Shown here: positions 31,634 to 40,634 of the stretch, piece by piece | Layout of the letters: each line of letters begins with the position of its first letter | How positions within the stretch are numbered: the stretch's first letter is position 1 | The notes under the pieces: model-generated | Told to the model about the DNA's origin: nothing | Seen by the model: the letters and a program-made list of their open reading frames with translations, nothing else | Databases searched by the model: none | Source: Synechococcus sp. CS-1325 | Lineage (GTDB): Bacteria; Cyanobacteriota; Cyanobacteriia; PCC-6307; Cyanobiaceae | NCBI GenBank assembly: GCA_025128135.1 | Contig: JAHLYW010000013.1 | Coordinates: 1-59,186, forward strand | Direction of reading: 5' to 3' | DNA length: 59,186 nt | Program-made: the position numbers and the translations under genes

Positions 31634-34600
31634 TCAGCTTGGTTGACGATGCGGCCACCATTTTCTTCCCTCAATCAATTTCATTTCGAGGTATACCACC
31701 GGCACCACAAAGAGGGTCAGGAGGGAGGCGGTCAACAGTCCGGAGAACACCACTGTGCCGATGCTGATGCGGCTCGCTGAACCCGCACCGGTGGCGAACA
31801 CCAGGGGCAGAAAGCCCACCAGCGAGGAGATTGCCGTCAGCAGGATCGGGCGCAGTCTGCTGATCGCAGCGTGTTCAATGGCCTCGCGCAGCCCGATTCC
31901 CTGTTTGAGTTGCTGATTGGCAAATTCCACGATCAGGATGCCGTTCTTGGCCGACAGACTCACCAGCACCAGCAGGCCCACCTGGGCGTAGATGTCAAGG
32001 AAGAGGCCGCGGCCAGCCAGGCCGATCAGTGCTCCCAGCAGGGCCAGGGGCACCGTGATCAGGATGATCAATGGGTCGAGGAAGCTTTCATACAGGCCAG
32101 CCAGAACCAGATAGACCACCACCATTCCAAAGGCGAACAGTTGCCAGGTTTTGCCACCGGCCTGGCGCTCCTCTCTGGCCAGCCCGACCCATTCGAGATC
32201 GGTGAGTGGGTTCGCCTGTTCTTGCTGGATCGCTTCGAGCCTGGCGATCGCCTGTCCCGTGCTCAGTCCGGATCTGGGGATGGCCTGGATGGTGATCGAC
32301 CGTGACAGCCTGCTGTGGTTGATCGTGGTTGGTCCTGTGTCCTGCTCGATCGCCACGACCGCGCTCAGCGGGATCAGATCACCCGCCCGGCTGCGAACCT
32401 GCAGGGCCAGCACATCCGCTGCGCTGCTCCTGCTGTTGCCATCCAGTTGCACCACCACCCGCCGCACCCGGTCGCTCTCGAAGCTGTCATTCACGTAACG
32501 ACTGCCGAAACTGGAGCCGAGGGTCTCGACCAACGTGCTCAGGTCCACTCCCAGCGAGGCCATGCGCATTCGATCCGGACGAAGCCGAAGCAGGGGTGAG
32601 TCGGCACTGAAGCGTGTGCTGACCCGCTCAAAGGCGGGATCGGCATTGGCGATGGCAATGAAGCGCCGAGCCTCCTGCTCGAACGCCGCCAGGGTGAGCC
32701 GGCCGGAGCTGACATCGAGGATCTCAAGTTCCAGTCCACCTTCGCCGCTGAAGCCGCGCACCGCTGGCGGCACGCTCACCTGTACTGCTGCTTCGGTGAT
32801 TTCCCGCCGCAGCTGTTCCCCCAGCCTGCGGGCCACAGCTTCGTTGCTGTTCGCCCTTGACAGACCCCGCTCGCTGAGCTCCTTGAGGCGGATGAAGAAG
32901 AGGCCCCTGTTGGGAGAGTTGTCACCGAAGGAGCGACCGGCATAGAAGTTGGCGACACGCACTGTCGGCTCCTTGGCAACGGATTCACGGATCCGCTCCA
33001 TCACGGTTGCCGTGGCCTGAATCGAGGCTCCGCCAGGCAGGGCCACCACACCGCGGATCTGGCCGTCGTCCTCCTGGGGAATGAAGCCGGTGGGCAGCTG
33101 GCCCAGCCCCCAGACCGCCAGCATGAGTCCGCCTGCCAGCCCCAGCAGCACCAGGCGTCGATACCGGAAGCTTCGGTCCAGGGCACGGCCGTAGTGATGG
33201 CCAAGCTGCTCCAGCCAGATCTGAGGCCGTTGCATCAGCTTCTGAAGCCGGGCCGGTTCCCTCCAGCCGTGGGTCAGCAGCCATGCGGATGCCACGGGCG
33301 TGAAGGTGAGTGCATTGATCGTCGAGAACAGGATCGTGGCGCTGATCGTGAGCGCGATCGGTTGATAGAGCCGTCCGACGCTGCCGGGCATGGCCAGAAC
33401 CGGCAGGAACACCACCACCAGCACCAGGGAGGTGGCGATCACGGCTCCACCCAGCTCCTTCATCGCCTCGCGGGCGGCCTGCTGGGGCGATTCCCCCAAT
33501 TCGAGCCGCCTGCCGATGTCTTCGCTCACCACGATGGCGTCGTCGACCACCAGGCCAGTGGCCAGCACCATGCCGAAGAGGCTGAGGGTGTTGATCGAGT
33601 TCCCCGTGACCCACAGGATGCTGAGGCTGCCGATCAGGGCAACAGGCACAGCAACAGCCGTGACCACCGCAAGCCTGCTGTTGCCAAGGGCCAGCAGCAG
33701 CACCAGCAGCACCAGGATCACAGCGTCGCGGAGGCTGGCCTGGGTGAGGTCAATGCTTTCCCGCACGGAGTCGGCCACATCGACGATGCGCTGCACGTCC
33801 AGTCCGGGGGGGAACTGGGACTGCAGCCTCTCCAGGGCGGAGTTCACCGCGTCACTCACTTCCAGGGCATTGCTGCCGTCGCGCTGGAAGATCTGCACCG
33901 CCACCACGGGATCCCCGGCCAGATTGCTGGCGGTGCTCTCGAAGTTCTCCAGATCGAGGGTTACCCTCCCCACGTCCTTGAGCAGGACCACACTGCCTTC
34001 GCTGGTCCGGCTGACCACCAGACCCTCCAGCTCGCTGACGCTGCGCAGCCGGCCTTCCATCTCGAGTGGCAGGGTGGTTTGCTGGCCGGGGGGGCTCGGC
34101 GCATCCCCCACCTGGCCGAGGGCGGCCAGCACGTTCTGCTCCACCAGGGCGCGTTCCACATCGGCGATGGTGAGTTGGCGCTGCTCCAGAGCCACCGGGT
34201 CGAGCCAGAGACGGAAGGCGAGCTCGCCCCCCCCGGCGACCGTGATGTTGCCGACCCCGGGCACCCGCTGGAGGGTGTCGCGCAACTGCTGATCCACCCA
34301 GCCACTCAGAAAGGCCGGGGCATAGACGCCTTTCGGCGCACTGAAGCCCAGGACCATCAACAGGTCGTCGGAGCTGCGACGCACCTGCACCCCAAGCCGC
34401 GACACCTGAGGGGGGAGCTGGCGGTTGGCCAGGGTGGCCTCGTTCTGGGCGTTGATCTGGTTGAGCTCGGGGTTCCCCCCCTCGAAGGTGAGTGTGATCG
34501 AGCTGCCATTGGCCGAACTGCTGGAGCGGATGCTCTCGAGGCGCTCCAGGCCGTTCAACTGGCGCTCCAGGGGAGTGGTCACCCCTTGTTCCACGGCAGC

Positions 34601-34768
34601 GGCTCCGCCGCCGGGGTAGCTGGCGCGGACGTTCACGCGGATCGGCGCGATCGGCGGCAGGTTCTCGACCTGCAAGGCAGGGAGGCTGATCAGGCCGGCC
34701 AGCAGGATCAGCACGGTCACCACCAGGGTGAGTACCGGCCGGCGCAGGAATGGATCTGAGACAGACAT
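31634..34768 (-). CDS. RND-family efflux permease (AcrB/MexB-like)
   Basis: A 1044-residue inner-membrane proton-driven efflux pump. It starts MSVSDPFLRRPVLTLVVTVL (first membrane helix). It has two large periplasmic loops (for example PPIAPIRVNVRASYPGG and VEQGVTTPLERQLNGLE), and the TM4 double aspartate LVVDDAIVV needed for proton transfer. A second set of membrane helices contains GLAGRGLFLDIYAQVGLLVL and SAKNGILIVEF. The ATG at 34768 was chosen. No membrane-fusion protein or TolC-like gene is adjacent, so partners must be elsewhere. It sits alone between psaAB and psaL, on the opposite strand to psaAB. The substrate is unknown. Confidence 0.92.
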   Translation of the reverse strand: MSVSDPFLRRPVLTLVVTVLILLAGLISLPALQVENLPPIAPIRVNVRASYPGGGAAAVEQGVTTPLERQLNGLERLESIRSSSSANGSSITLTFEGGNPELNQINAQNEATLANRQLPPQVSRLGVQVRRSSDDLLMVLGFSAPKGVYAPAFLSGWVDQQLRDTLQRVPGVGNITVAGGGELAFRLWLDPVALEQRQLTIADVERALVEQNVLAALGQVGDAPSPPGQQTTLPLEMEGRLRSVSELEGLVVSRTSEGSVVLLKDVGRVTLDLENFESTASNLAGDPVVAVQIFQRDGSNALEVSDAVNSALERLQSQFPPGLDVQRIVDVADSVRESIDLTQASLRDAVILVLLVLLLALGNSRLAVVTAVAVPVALIGSLSILWVTGNSINTLSLFGMVLATGLVVDDAIVVSEDIGRRLELGESPQQAAREAMKELGGAVIATSLVLVVVFLPVLAMPGSVGRLYQPIALTISATILFSTINALTFTPVASAWLLTHGWREPARLQKLMQRPQIWLEQLGHHYGRALDRSFRYRRLVLLGLAGGLMLAVWGLGQLPTGFIPQEDDGQIRGVVALPGGASIQATATVMERIRESVAKEPTVRVANFYAGRSFGDNSPNRGLFFIRLKELSERGLSRANSNEAVARRLGEQLRREITEAAVQVSVPPAVRGFSGEGGLELEILDVSSGRLTLAAFEQEARRFIAIANADPAFERVSTRFSADSPLLRLRPDRMRMASLGVDLSTLVETLGSSFGSRYVNDSFESDRVRRVVVQLDGNSRSSAADVLALQVRSRAGDLIPLSAVVAIEQDTGPTTINHSRLSRSITIQAIPRSGLSTGQAIARLEAIQQEQANPLTDLEWVGLAREERQAGGKTWQLFAFGMVVVYLVLAGLYESFLDPLIILITVPLALLGALIGLAGRGLFLDIYAQVGLLVLVSLSAKNGILIVEFANQQLKQGIGLREAIEHAAISRLRPILLTAISSLVGFLPLVFATGAGSASRISIGTVVFSGLLTASLLTLFVVPVVYLEMKLIEGRKWWPHRQPS

Positions 34769-34900
34769 CGATCCGATACCGCAAGGCTCAGGGCTGTCAG
34801 ACACCAATCTTTACAGCAAGTGCGCGACCCCTGCTCTTCCAGGCCCAGAGCCGTTCCTCCCGCCGCCGCTCAGCTGTTCAGCTGATCAGGGTGGACCATG

Positions 34901-34924
34901 AAAAAACCCCGCCTGGGCGGGGTT
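34901..34924 (-). terminator. psaL intrinsic terminator
   Basis: On the minus strand CCCCGC pairs with GCGGGG around a four-base loop and is followed by six T residues (plus-strand A run at 34901-34906), about 50 bases after the psaL stop. Confidence 0.9.
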
Positions 34925-34974
34925 CTGTGAGCAGGGGTTGTGACTACCGGAGCTCAGTTGCTGATGAGACAGGG

Positions 34975-35466
34975 TCAGCTGACGCTCCAGAGCCCACCGG
35001 TGAGCTTGACCAGGGGGGAGCCCATCACACTGCCTGCCAGGAACCAGGCGAAGGCGGCGCCACCGCAACCACCGAGCCAGAAGCCGCTGGCGAATTCAGC
35101 CCAACCTGCCTTCGTGAACAGATCGGCGGGTGGATTGTCGATCGTGGCATCGGGAGGTTGGACATTGGGACCGGTGCCTGCCGTGCCGTAGATCGAGAGG
35201 CAGATCGTGAGGATGGAAACCAGTCCGATCGCCGCGAGCAGGCCGGCGGTGCTGGCGTATTCGGTGAGGCGGAGGGGGCCGGTCATGGCAAAGGGGCCAT
35301 ACAGCAGAAAGCCATGGGCCATGCCCACCTCAAGCCCGCGTCGATTCGGAGAAAGGGAAGGGCGATAGGCAGGCAAGGCGTTCAGGAAGGCCTTGCTGAA
35401 GTAGCTGCTGTTCACAGGTGTGGCCAGATTGCCGACGGTGGCATCGGCGACGGGGTGCACGGTCAT
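34975..35466 (-). CDS. psaL: Photosystem I reaction centre subunit XI
   Basis: 163-residue PsaL, needed for PSI trimer formation. Blocks: [53 protein letters not shown] and a C-terminal membrane helix. ATG at 35466. It follows psaI by 79 bases, a spacer that contains the palindrome GGATCGTCGATCC at 35525-35537, and ends in a strong terminator. Confidence 0.97.
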   Translation of the reverse strand: MTVHPVADATVGNLATPVNSSYFSKAFLNALPAYRPSLSPNRRGLEVGMAHGFLLYGPFAMTGPLRLTEYASTAGLLAAIGLVSILTICLSIYGTAGTGPNVQPPDATIDNPPADLFTKAGWAEFASGFWLGGCGGAAFAWFLAGSVMGSPLVKLTGGLWSVS

Positions 35467-35545
35467 GGAGAAAAGCGGGAGAAGGAACGAACCCGGCGAG
35501 CTCGCAGGGTGAAGAGGCGGAAGAGGATCGTCGATCCCTGGATCT

Positions 35546-35662
35546 TCAGTCGCGGGATTCGATCACGTTGAACAACAGGGCCATGGCCATGGCCGGGCCA
35601 AGGATTCCAACAAAGGGAACGAGGATGGACGGCAGCCAGGCGGCAGCGAATTCTCCAGTCAT
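35546..35662 (-). CDS. psaI: Photosystem I subunit VIII
   Basis: A 38-residue single-helix membrane protein starting [19 protein letters not shown] and ending [10 protein letters not shown]. Length, the AAxWLPxILVPxVG block and the LLFxxIES end match PsaI, which sits next to PsaL and helps trimer formation. The psaI-psaL pairing is standard in cyanobacteria and supports the call. Confidence 0.93.
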   Translation of the reverse strand: MTGEFAAAWLPSILVPFVGILGPAMAMALLFNVIESRD

Positions 35663-35818
35663 GGCGCAGGCCAATACAGCAACCACCCGCACTGTATCCA
35701 TCTGCTCCTGGCCTGCCCTGTCGGCCGATCAGTGGCGACATAAAAGTTCAATGCGAAACCATCCAGCTCTCCAGCCCCACCGGTTCGAACGCCATCGGGC
35801 CAGCCGAGCCGCAGGGCG

Positions 35819-36790
35819 TCAATCGCTCTGACTGCCGCGCAACGTGGCCCTCACCCGGTAGATCGGTCGGCCCTGGCTTTCGTGGTAGGTGCGCATCTGC
35901 AGCTCGGCGAGCAGGCCGAAGCAGAACAGCTGAATTCCCGCAACGATGGCAAGCACGCCGACCGAGAGCAGAGGGCGGTTGCCGATGTCGGCATCGAAGA
36001 ACACCTTCTCGCTCAGCAGGATCAGGCCGATCACCACTCCCACGCTGAGGCTGGCGAGGCCACCGAAGCCGAACACATGCATCGGCCGGGTCAGGAATCG
36101 TTTCATGAACCAGACGGTCAACAGGTCCATCAGCACCCGGAAGGTCCGATCGATCCCGTATTTGCTGGCACCGAAGCGACGAGGGTGATGGTTCACCTTC
36201 ACCTCGCTGATCCTGGCTCCTTCAATGAAGGCAAGCGCCGGCAGAAAGCGGTGCAGCTCCCCGTAGAGGTTGAGGTCGGCAACCACTTCACGGCGGTAGG
36301 CCTTGAGAGAACAGCCGTAATCGTGCAGCTTCACGCCGGTGACCCTGGCGATCAGGCGGTTGGCGATCTTCGAGGGGAGCAGTCTCTGCAGCGCCGCGTC
36401 CTGGCGCTGGTGTCTCCAGCCGCTGACCAGGTCGAATCCCTGCTCCAGCCGCTCCAGCAGCAGGGGGATGTCGGCAGGATCGTTCTGCAGATCGCCGTCC
36501 AGGGTGATCAGCACAGCGCCGCTGCTGGCATCGAATCCGGCCGCCATTGCGGCTGTCTGGCCATAGTTTCGGCGCAGCAGCACTGCCACCAGTTCCGGCG
36601 TTGCGCGGGCCAGTTGCTCGAGGATGACATCGGAGCCATCGCTGGAGCCATCGTCAACGAGCACCAGTTCGAACCTGCGTCCCATGGGCCTCAGAACCGC
36701 AATCACCTGCTCCACCAGCAGGTGCACGCTGTCGTGCTCGTTGAAGAGGGGGATGACCACCGAGAGTTCGAATCCGCTCGGATCGCCCAT
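35819..36790 (-). CDS. GT2 family glycosyltransferase (DPM1/GtrB/ArnC-like)
   Basis: A 323-residue membrane glycosyltransferase. The catalytic GT-A domain has SVVIPLFNEHDSV, LVLVDDGSSDGS and TLDGDLQNDP. HHPRRFGASKYG marks the polyprenyl-phosphate glycosyltransferase subgroup. Two C-terminal membrane helices follow (about 230-255 and 267-290). It probably transfers a sugar to a lipid carrier for glycan modification. ATG at 36790. The neighbours on the same strand (psaI, psaL downstream; NlpC/P60 upstream) do not define the pathway. Confidence 0.9.
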   Translation of the reverse strand: MGDPSGFELSVVIPLFNEHDSVHLLVEQVIAVLRPMGRRFELVLVDDGSSDGSDVILEQLARATPELVAVLLRRNYGQTAAMAAGFDASSGAVLITLDGDLQNDPADIPLLLERLEQGFDLVSGWRHQRQDAALQRLLPSKIANRLIARVTGVKLHDYGCSLKAYRREVVADLNLYGELHRFLPALAFIEGARISEVKVNHHPRRFGASKYGIDRTFRVLMDLLTVWFMKRFLTRPMHVFGFGGLASLSVGVVIGLILLSEKVFFDADIGNRPLLSVGVLAIVAGIQLFCFGLLAELQMRTYHESQGRPIYRVRATLRGSQSD

Positions 36791-36854
36791 GGCACTTGGG
36801 GCAGGAAGGTCTGCAACTTACGGGAACCACCGGTATGCGGTCTCCGGCAGGGCC

Positions 36855-37634
36855 TCAGGGCAGGGTGGTGCCGTCATGGCAGCGCACAACACGGCCGGCC
36901 CCCCGCAGCTCGTTTCTGTAGTGACGGCCGACCGGATCCTGATCATGGGCTGTGAGCTGATTGATGGCCAGCCCGTCATGACCATGCTCCCGGCCGGAGC
37001 TGTGCAGATAGCGACCTTCCCCCAGGTAGAGCGCCACGTGGGTGCAGCGCTGCGGCCGGCCGAAGAAGATCAGATCCCCTGGCCGCAGCAGGCTGAAGCT
37101 TCCCGGCCTGACGGCGACCGGTTGGCAGAAGCGCTCCTGCTGATAGGCATCCCGCGGGATCCAGATCCCGGTGCTGGCGTAGGCGCTCTGCACCAGGCCG
37201 GAGCAGTCGAAGTCGGGGCCTGTGGTGCCACCCCACAGGTAGCGGTTGGGCTGGCTGGCCGCCTGGTTCGCGTAGCCGATCACGGCTGGCATGGCGGCTG
37301 TGATCGCGGCTGAATCCAGCAGCCGCGGGAGTGGCTTTCTGCTCGCCACGGCGGCGCCCAGCAGGTCGCGCCGCTCCAGCCAGCAGGGGTAGCCATCTTC
37401 AAGCAGCCTCACCCTCAGCCTGCCGATCGATCCGGCCGGCTCCAGCACCTGAAGCCGGCGGCCCGCGCTGGCCTGGGTGGCGAGGCCCTGACCCCGCGCT
37501 CCGCTGTAGCCGTCGAGATCTGCTGTCAGCCTCCAGCAACTTCCACCCAGCAGCAAGTCCGGTGCGGCGGGCGTGCCTGGTGTCGGCAGATCTTCGCCTC
37601 GATCTCCCTGGGGCTGGGTGCCTAATCTCTGCAT
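36855..37634 (-). CDS. NlpC/P60 (C40) family peptidase with SH3-like domain
   Basis: A 259-residue predicted peptidoglycan endopeptidase. The catalytic Cys is in FDCSGLVQSAY and the His in THVALYLGEG; GDLIFFGRP is the conserved block between them. The N-terminal half (about 30-100) looks like a bacterial SH3 domain for wall binding. The ATG at 37634 was chosen over a GTG four codons upstream. No clear signal peptide is visible. It diverges from the beta-lactamase-fold gene with only 17 bases between start codons. Confidence 0.87.
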   Translation of the reverse strand: MQRLGTQPQGDRGEDLPTPGTPAAPDLLLGGSCWRLTADLDGYSGARGQGLATQASAGRRLQVLEPAGSIGRLRVRLLEDGYPCWLERRDLLGAAVASRKPLPRLLDSAAITAAMPAVIGYANQAASQPNRYLWGGTTGPDFDCSGLVQSAYASTGIWIPRDAYQQERFCQPVAVRPGSFSLLRPGDLIFFGRPQRCTHVALYLGEGRYLHSSGREHGHDGLAINQLTAHDQDPVGRHYRNELRGAGRVVRCHDGTTLP

Positions 37635-37651
37635 TCCTGCGGCCACGACTG

Positions 37652-38602
37652 ATGGCGTTTTACCGCCCGGATCGGGCGATGGGCGTAATCCTGGAGGATC
37701 GGATCCGGTCCCTGGAGCTTGATGGCCGGCCGGGCCTGGGCAGCCAGCTCTCGATCTGCTGGCTTCGCTACGACCGTTCCCTGGTCGGCAGCGCTGACTC
37801 CCTGAGTGATCCGGCTGCGTTCTGGGCTGAGCCGGCGGCCGGGGCCAGCTGGCGCGGCGATCAGGCCGCCTACCCGGCCAGCGTCGTGAAGCTGTTCATC
37901 CTGGCGGGAGTGGAGGCCTGGTTGCAGCGTTGCCTGATCGAGGACAGCGACGAGCTGCGCCGTGCCATGGCCGACATGATCCGTGATTCAAGCAATGACG
38001 CCACCTCTCTGCTGGTGGACGTTCTGAGCGGAACCACAAGTGGTCCGGAGCTTCCCGAGGTCCCCTTCCGGGCCTGGGTCGCGCAGCGCCAGCTGCTCAA
38101 TCAGTGGTTCGTCGGCTTGGCCTGGCCGGAACTGAAGGGGTGCAACCTCTGCCAGAAAACCTGGGGTGATGGACCCTACGGACGTGAGAGGCAGTTTTAC
38201 GGACCGGCGCTCGAGAACCGCAACAGGCTCAATGTCGAGGCCACGGCCCGGTTGCTGCACGCCATCGTGGCCGGCAGCTGCGTGTCGCCACCAGCCAGCG
38301 CCCGGATGCGTCAGTTGCTGCAGCGATCACTGGATTCAACCGAGCGTGCTGCCGATCCCGAGAACCAGGTGGATGGATTTCTCGGCGAGGGGCTTCCGCA
38401 AGGGGCGAGGCTTTGGAGCAAGGCCGGCTGGATGAGTCAGGCTCGCCACGACGCCGCCTATGTGGAGATCGATGGCCATCAGCCCTTCCTGCTGGTGGTG
38501 TTCACGGAGGGGGCGGAGCGGGCCGGCGATGGGAGCCTTCTGCCCGGCCTGGCAAAAAGCCTCAGCGAAGCCTGCCGAAGGGAGATCTGCCCAGGCGCCT
38601 GA
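37652..38602 (+). CDS. Serine beta-lactamase/PBP-fold hydrolase, class A-like
   Basis: A 316-residue protein related to class A beta-lactamase-like hydrolases. The active-site motif SxxK is Ser77-Val-Val-Lys80 in YPASVVKLFILAG. A second-motif-like SSND follows at 113-116 (RDSSNDATSLLV). WSKAG stands in for the KTG motif. The segment CQKTWGDGPYGRERQFYGPALENRN is unlike classical antibiotic-resistance enzymes, and no signal peptide is visible, so a housekeeping cell-wall or other hydrolase role is more likely than resistance. The ATG at 37652 was chosen; an in-frame ATG at 37679 is possible. Confidence 0.75.
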   Translation: MAFYRPDRAMGVILEDRIRSLELDGRPGLGSQLSICWLRYDRSLVGSADSLSDPAAFWAEPAAGASWRGDQAAYPASVVKLFILAGVEAWLQRCLIEDSDELRRAMADMIRDSSNDATSLLVDVLSGTTSGPELPEVPFRAWVAQRQLLNQWFVGLAWPELKGCNLCQKTWGDGPYGRERQFYGPALENRNRLNVEATARLLHAIVAGSCVSPPASARMRQLLQRSLDSTERAADPENQVDGFLGEGLPQGARLWSKAGWMSQARHDAAYVEIDGHQPFLLVVFTEGAERAGDGSLLPGLAKSLSEACRREICPGA

Positions 38603-38642
38603 GCTTCGGCAGCCTGCCCAGGCAGGCAGGGTGCATCGGGAA

Positions 38643-38731
38643 CGGAGAGGGAGGGATTCGAACCCTCGACAGAAGTTGCCTCCTGTAACTCCTTAGCAGG
38701 GAGCCGCTTTCAACCACTCAGCCACCTCTCC
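38643..38731 (-). tRNA. trnS: tRNA-Ser (anticodon GCT)
   Basis: An 89-base class II tRNA on the minus strand: acceptor GGAGAGG pairs with CCTCTCC, discriminator G at 38643, anticodon loop CTGCTAA (GCT, codons AGC/AGT), a long variable arm, and the T-arm GAGGGTTCGAATCCCTC. The 3' CCA is not encoded. It lies 18 bases after the alr stop on the same strand. Confidence 0.95.
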
Positions 38732-38749
38732 AGAGGCAGGTAGAGCTTA

Positions 38750-39940
38750 TCAGCGCTCCAGCCTGCTCTCGCCGGCCAGCAATCGGGGCAGGCGGTGCTT
38801 GAAACCGCAGAGGATCTCCCAGGCGATCGTTCCGCAGGCCTCGGCCCATTGCTGGGGGGCGATCGCCAGTCCGCCATCCCGACCCAGCAGGGTCACCACG
38901 GAACCCACGGCCAGCTGGGGGCAATCGGTGGCATCGATCATCAGCTGATCCATGGTGATGGCCCCCACCTGGGGCAGCCGCGTTCCGGCGAACAGGACGT
39001 CCATCTGATCGGACAGTTGTCTTGGCACACCATCGGCATAGCCGATCGCCACCACAGCCAACCGGCTCGGACGGTTCGTCTGGAATCGGTGCCCGTAGCT
39101 GACCCCGACCCCGGCTGGCACGTCACGAAGCAGGGTGACCCGGGCTCGAACGGCCATGGCGGGCGCGAGGGGCAGGCATCCCGCCAGATGGGGAGCGGGA
39201 GAATGGCCGTAGAGGGCGAGACCCACCCGCACCAGGTCGTAGTGAAGTGTGGGGCAGCGCAGGGTTCCGGCGGAGTTCGCCAGGTGACGTCGACCGGTGC
39301 TCAGATCAGCGCGGCCCATCGCCTGCAGGGCGCTGTCAAAACGCTGCTGTTGCAGCGCGGTCAGGCCGCTGACACCGCCGTCCGCTGCGTCGGCACCGGC
39401 TAGGTGGGAGTACACCCCGCCGACGGCGACGGCATCAAGCTGGTTCAGGAATGCCAGCAGCGTGGCCCCCTCGGCCCAGGCGACGCCAAGGCGAGCCATG
39501 CCGGTGTCGAGCTTGAGATGGACGGCCATGGTTCGGCCGCTGCCCGTGGCCAGATTCTGGCAGAGCTGCGCTTCCCGGCTGCTGCTGATCGTCGGCATCA
39601 GCCCCCAGTGAAGGCAATGGGCAAGGTCTTCCGGTTGGACCAGGTTGCCCATCACGAGCAAGGGCGCCTGAATTCCGGCCTGGCGCAGCTCCACTCCTTC
39701 CTGCAATGTGGCTACCCCAAGCGAGCCGGCACCGCCCTGCAGGGCGGCCCGCGCCACCGGCAGTGCACCATGGCCGTAGCCATCGGCCTTCACCACCGCC
39801 ATCAGCTCGCAGCCTGGTGCCAGGAAGGCCCGAAGACTGCGGGCATTGCGGCTGATCGCGCCCTCGTCGATCTCGACCCAGGCCCGTTGGCGGGGGTGGA
39901 GGCGACAGGAGGGAGCCGTCGTTTCAGAGGCGGCGGCCAT
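38750..39940 (-). CDS. alr: Alanine racemase
   Basis: A 396-residue PLP enzyme making D-alanine for peptidoglycan. The PLP lysine is Lys51 in AVVKADGYGHG. The C-terminal beta domain carries the catalytic tyrosine in GVSYGHRF, followed by AIGYADGVPRQL and VGAITMDQLMID. The ATG at 39940 was chosen because RQRAWVEIDEGAI then falls at the usual place. Divergent from the HNH gene by 151 bases. Confidence 0.95.
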   Translation of the reverse strand: MAAASETTAPSCRLHPRQRAWVEIDEGAISRNARSLRAFLAPGCELMAVVKADGYGHGALPVARAALQGGAGSLGVATLQEGVELRQAGIQAPLLVMGNLVQPEDLAHCLHWGLMPTISSSREAQLCQNLATGSGRTMAVHLKLDTGMARLGVAWAEGATLLAFLNQLDAVAVGGVYSHLAGADAADGGVSGLTALQQQRFDSALQAMGRADLSTGRRHLANSAGTLRCPTLHYDLVRVGLALYGHSPAPHLAGCLPLAPAMAVRARVTLLRDVPAGVGVSYGHRFQTNRPSRLAVVAIGYADGVPRQLSDQMDVLFAGTRLPQVGAITMDQLMIDATDCPQLAVGSVVTLLGRDGGLAIAPQQWAEACGTIAWEILCGFKHRLPRLLAGESRLER

Positions 39941-40091
39941 CAAAGCTGAATCCGGGATCAGGCTGTGGTCGGTCAGCCGACCTGAGCAGTGCATTCTCTC
40001 CGACCGTAGGGCGGATGGAATGCAGACTGGAGCGGAGCGACTAACATTGACAGATCGATTGGATCTGGCATCACGCCATGGGCAGAGCGCC

Positions 40092-40589
40092 ATGAGCCAG
40101 GTTCTTGTCCTCAACGCCTCCTACGAGCCTCTCAACATCACCACCTGGCGGCGGGCCACCGTGATGGTGTTGATGGGCAAGGCTGAAGGGCTTGAGCATG
40201 ATTCTGGTCATCGGATCCGAGGCGATCTGCTTCTGCCGACGGTCATTCGCCTCAGGCAGTTCGTCCGAGTGCCGTTCAAACAGATGCCCCTGACCCGCCG
40301 CAATGTCTTCCAGCGCGACGGACAGGCCTGTCAGTACTGCGGCTATCAGGGCGAGCAGCTTTCGATCGACCATGTGATCCCGCGCAGCCGCGGTGGAGTC
40401 GACAGCTGGGAGAACGTCACCACGGCTTGCCTGCGCTGCAACGTTCGCAAGGGCAATCGAACCCCGCGGGAGGCGGCCATGCCCCTGGCAAAGGTGCCCC
40501 GCCGGCCCGTGAGCACCCTGTATTTCGAAGCCACCCGGCAGATCCGCTCCGGGCGCCGGGAATGGGCCAAGTATGTGATCGGTGCCTGA
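40092..40589 (+). CDS. HNH endonuclease family protein
   Basis: A 165-residue protein beginning VLVLNASYEPLNITTWRRA. It has an HNH nuclease domain: the zinc pairs CQYC and CLRC, and the His-Asn-His core in SIDHVIPRSRGGVDSWENV. Proteins of this form are widespread in cyanobacteria; the substrate is unknown, and a role in DNA repair or RNA/DNA processing is speculation. The ATG at 40092 was chosen over a longer frame without similarity. Convergent with prfA (45 bases). Confidence 0.88.
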   Translation: MSQVLVLNASYEPLNITTWRRATVMVLMGKAEGLEHDSGHRIRGDLLLPTVIRLRQFVRVPFKQMPLTRRNVFQRDGQACQYCGYQGEQLSIDHVIPRSRGGVDSWENVTTACLRCNVRKGNRTPREAAMPLAKVPRRPVSTLYFEATRQIRSGRREWAKYVIGA

Positions 40590-40634
40590 GGGGCGATCTC
40601 TGGGTTGTCGGGACGCCGCGCGCAGGTGGCCCGT

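Noticed and set aside
33194..34759. 521-codon open frame on the plus strand
   Set aside because: Antisense shadow of the RND pump gene; low-complexity His/Gln/Gly-rich product with no family pattern.
37652..38602. Antibiotic-resistance beta-lactamase
   Set aside because: No export signal, altered KTG motif and a non-standard loop; a housekeeping hydrolase is more likely.
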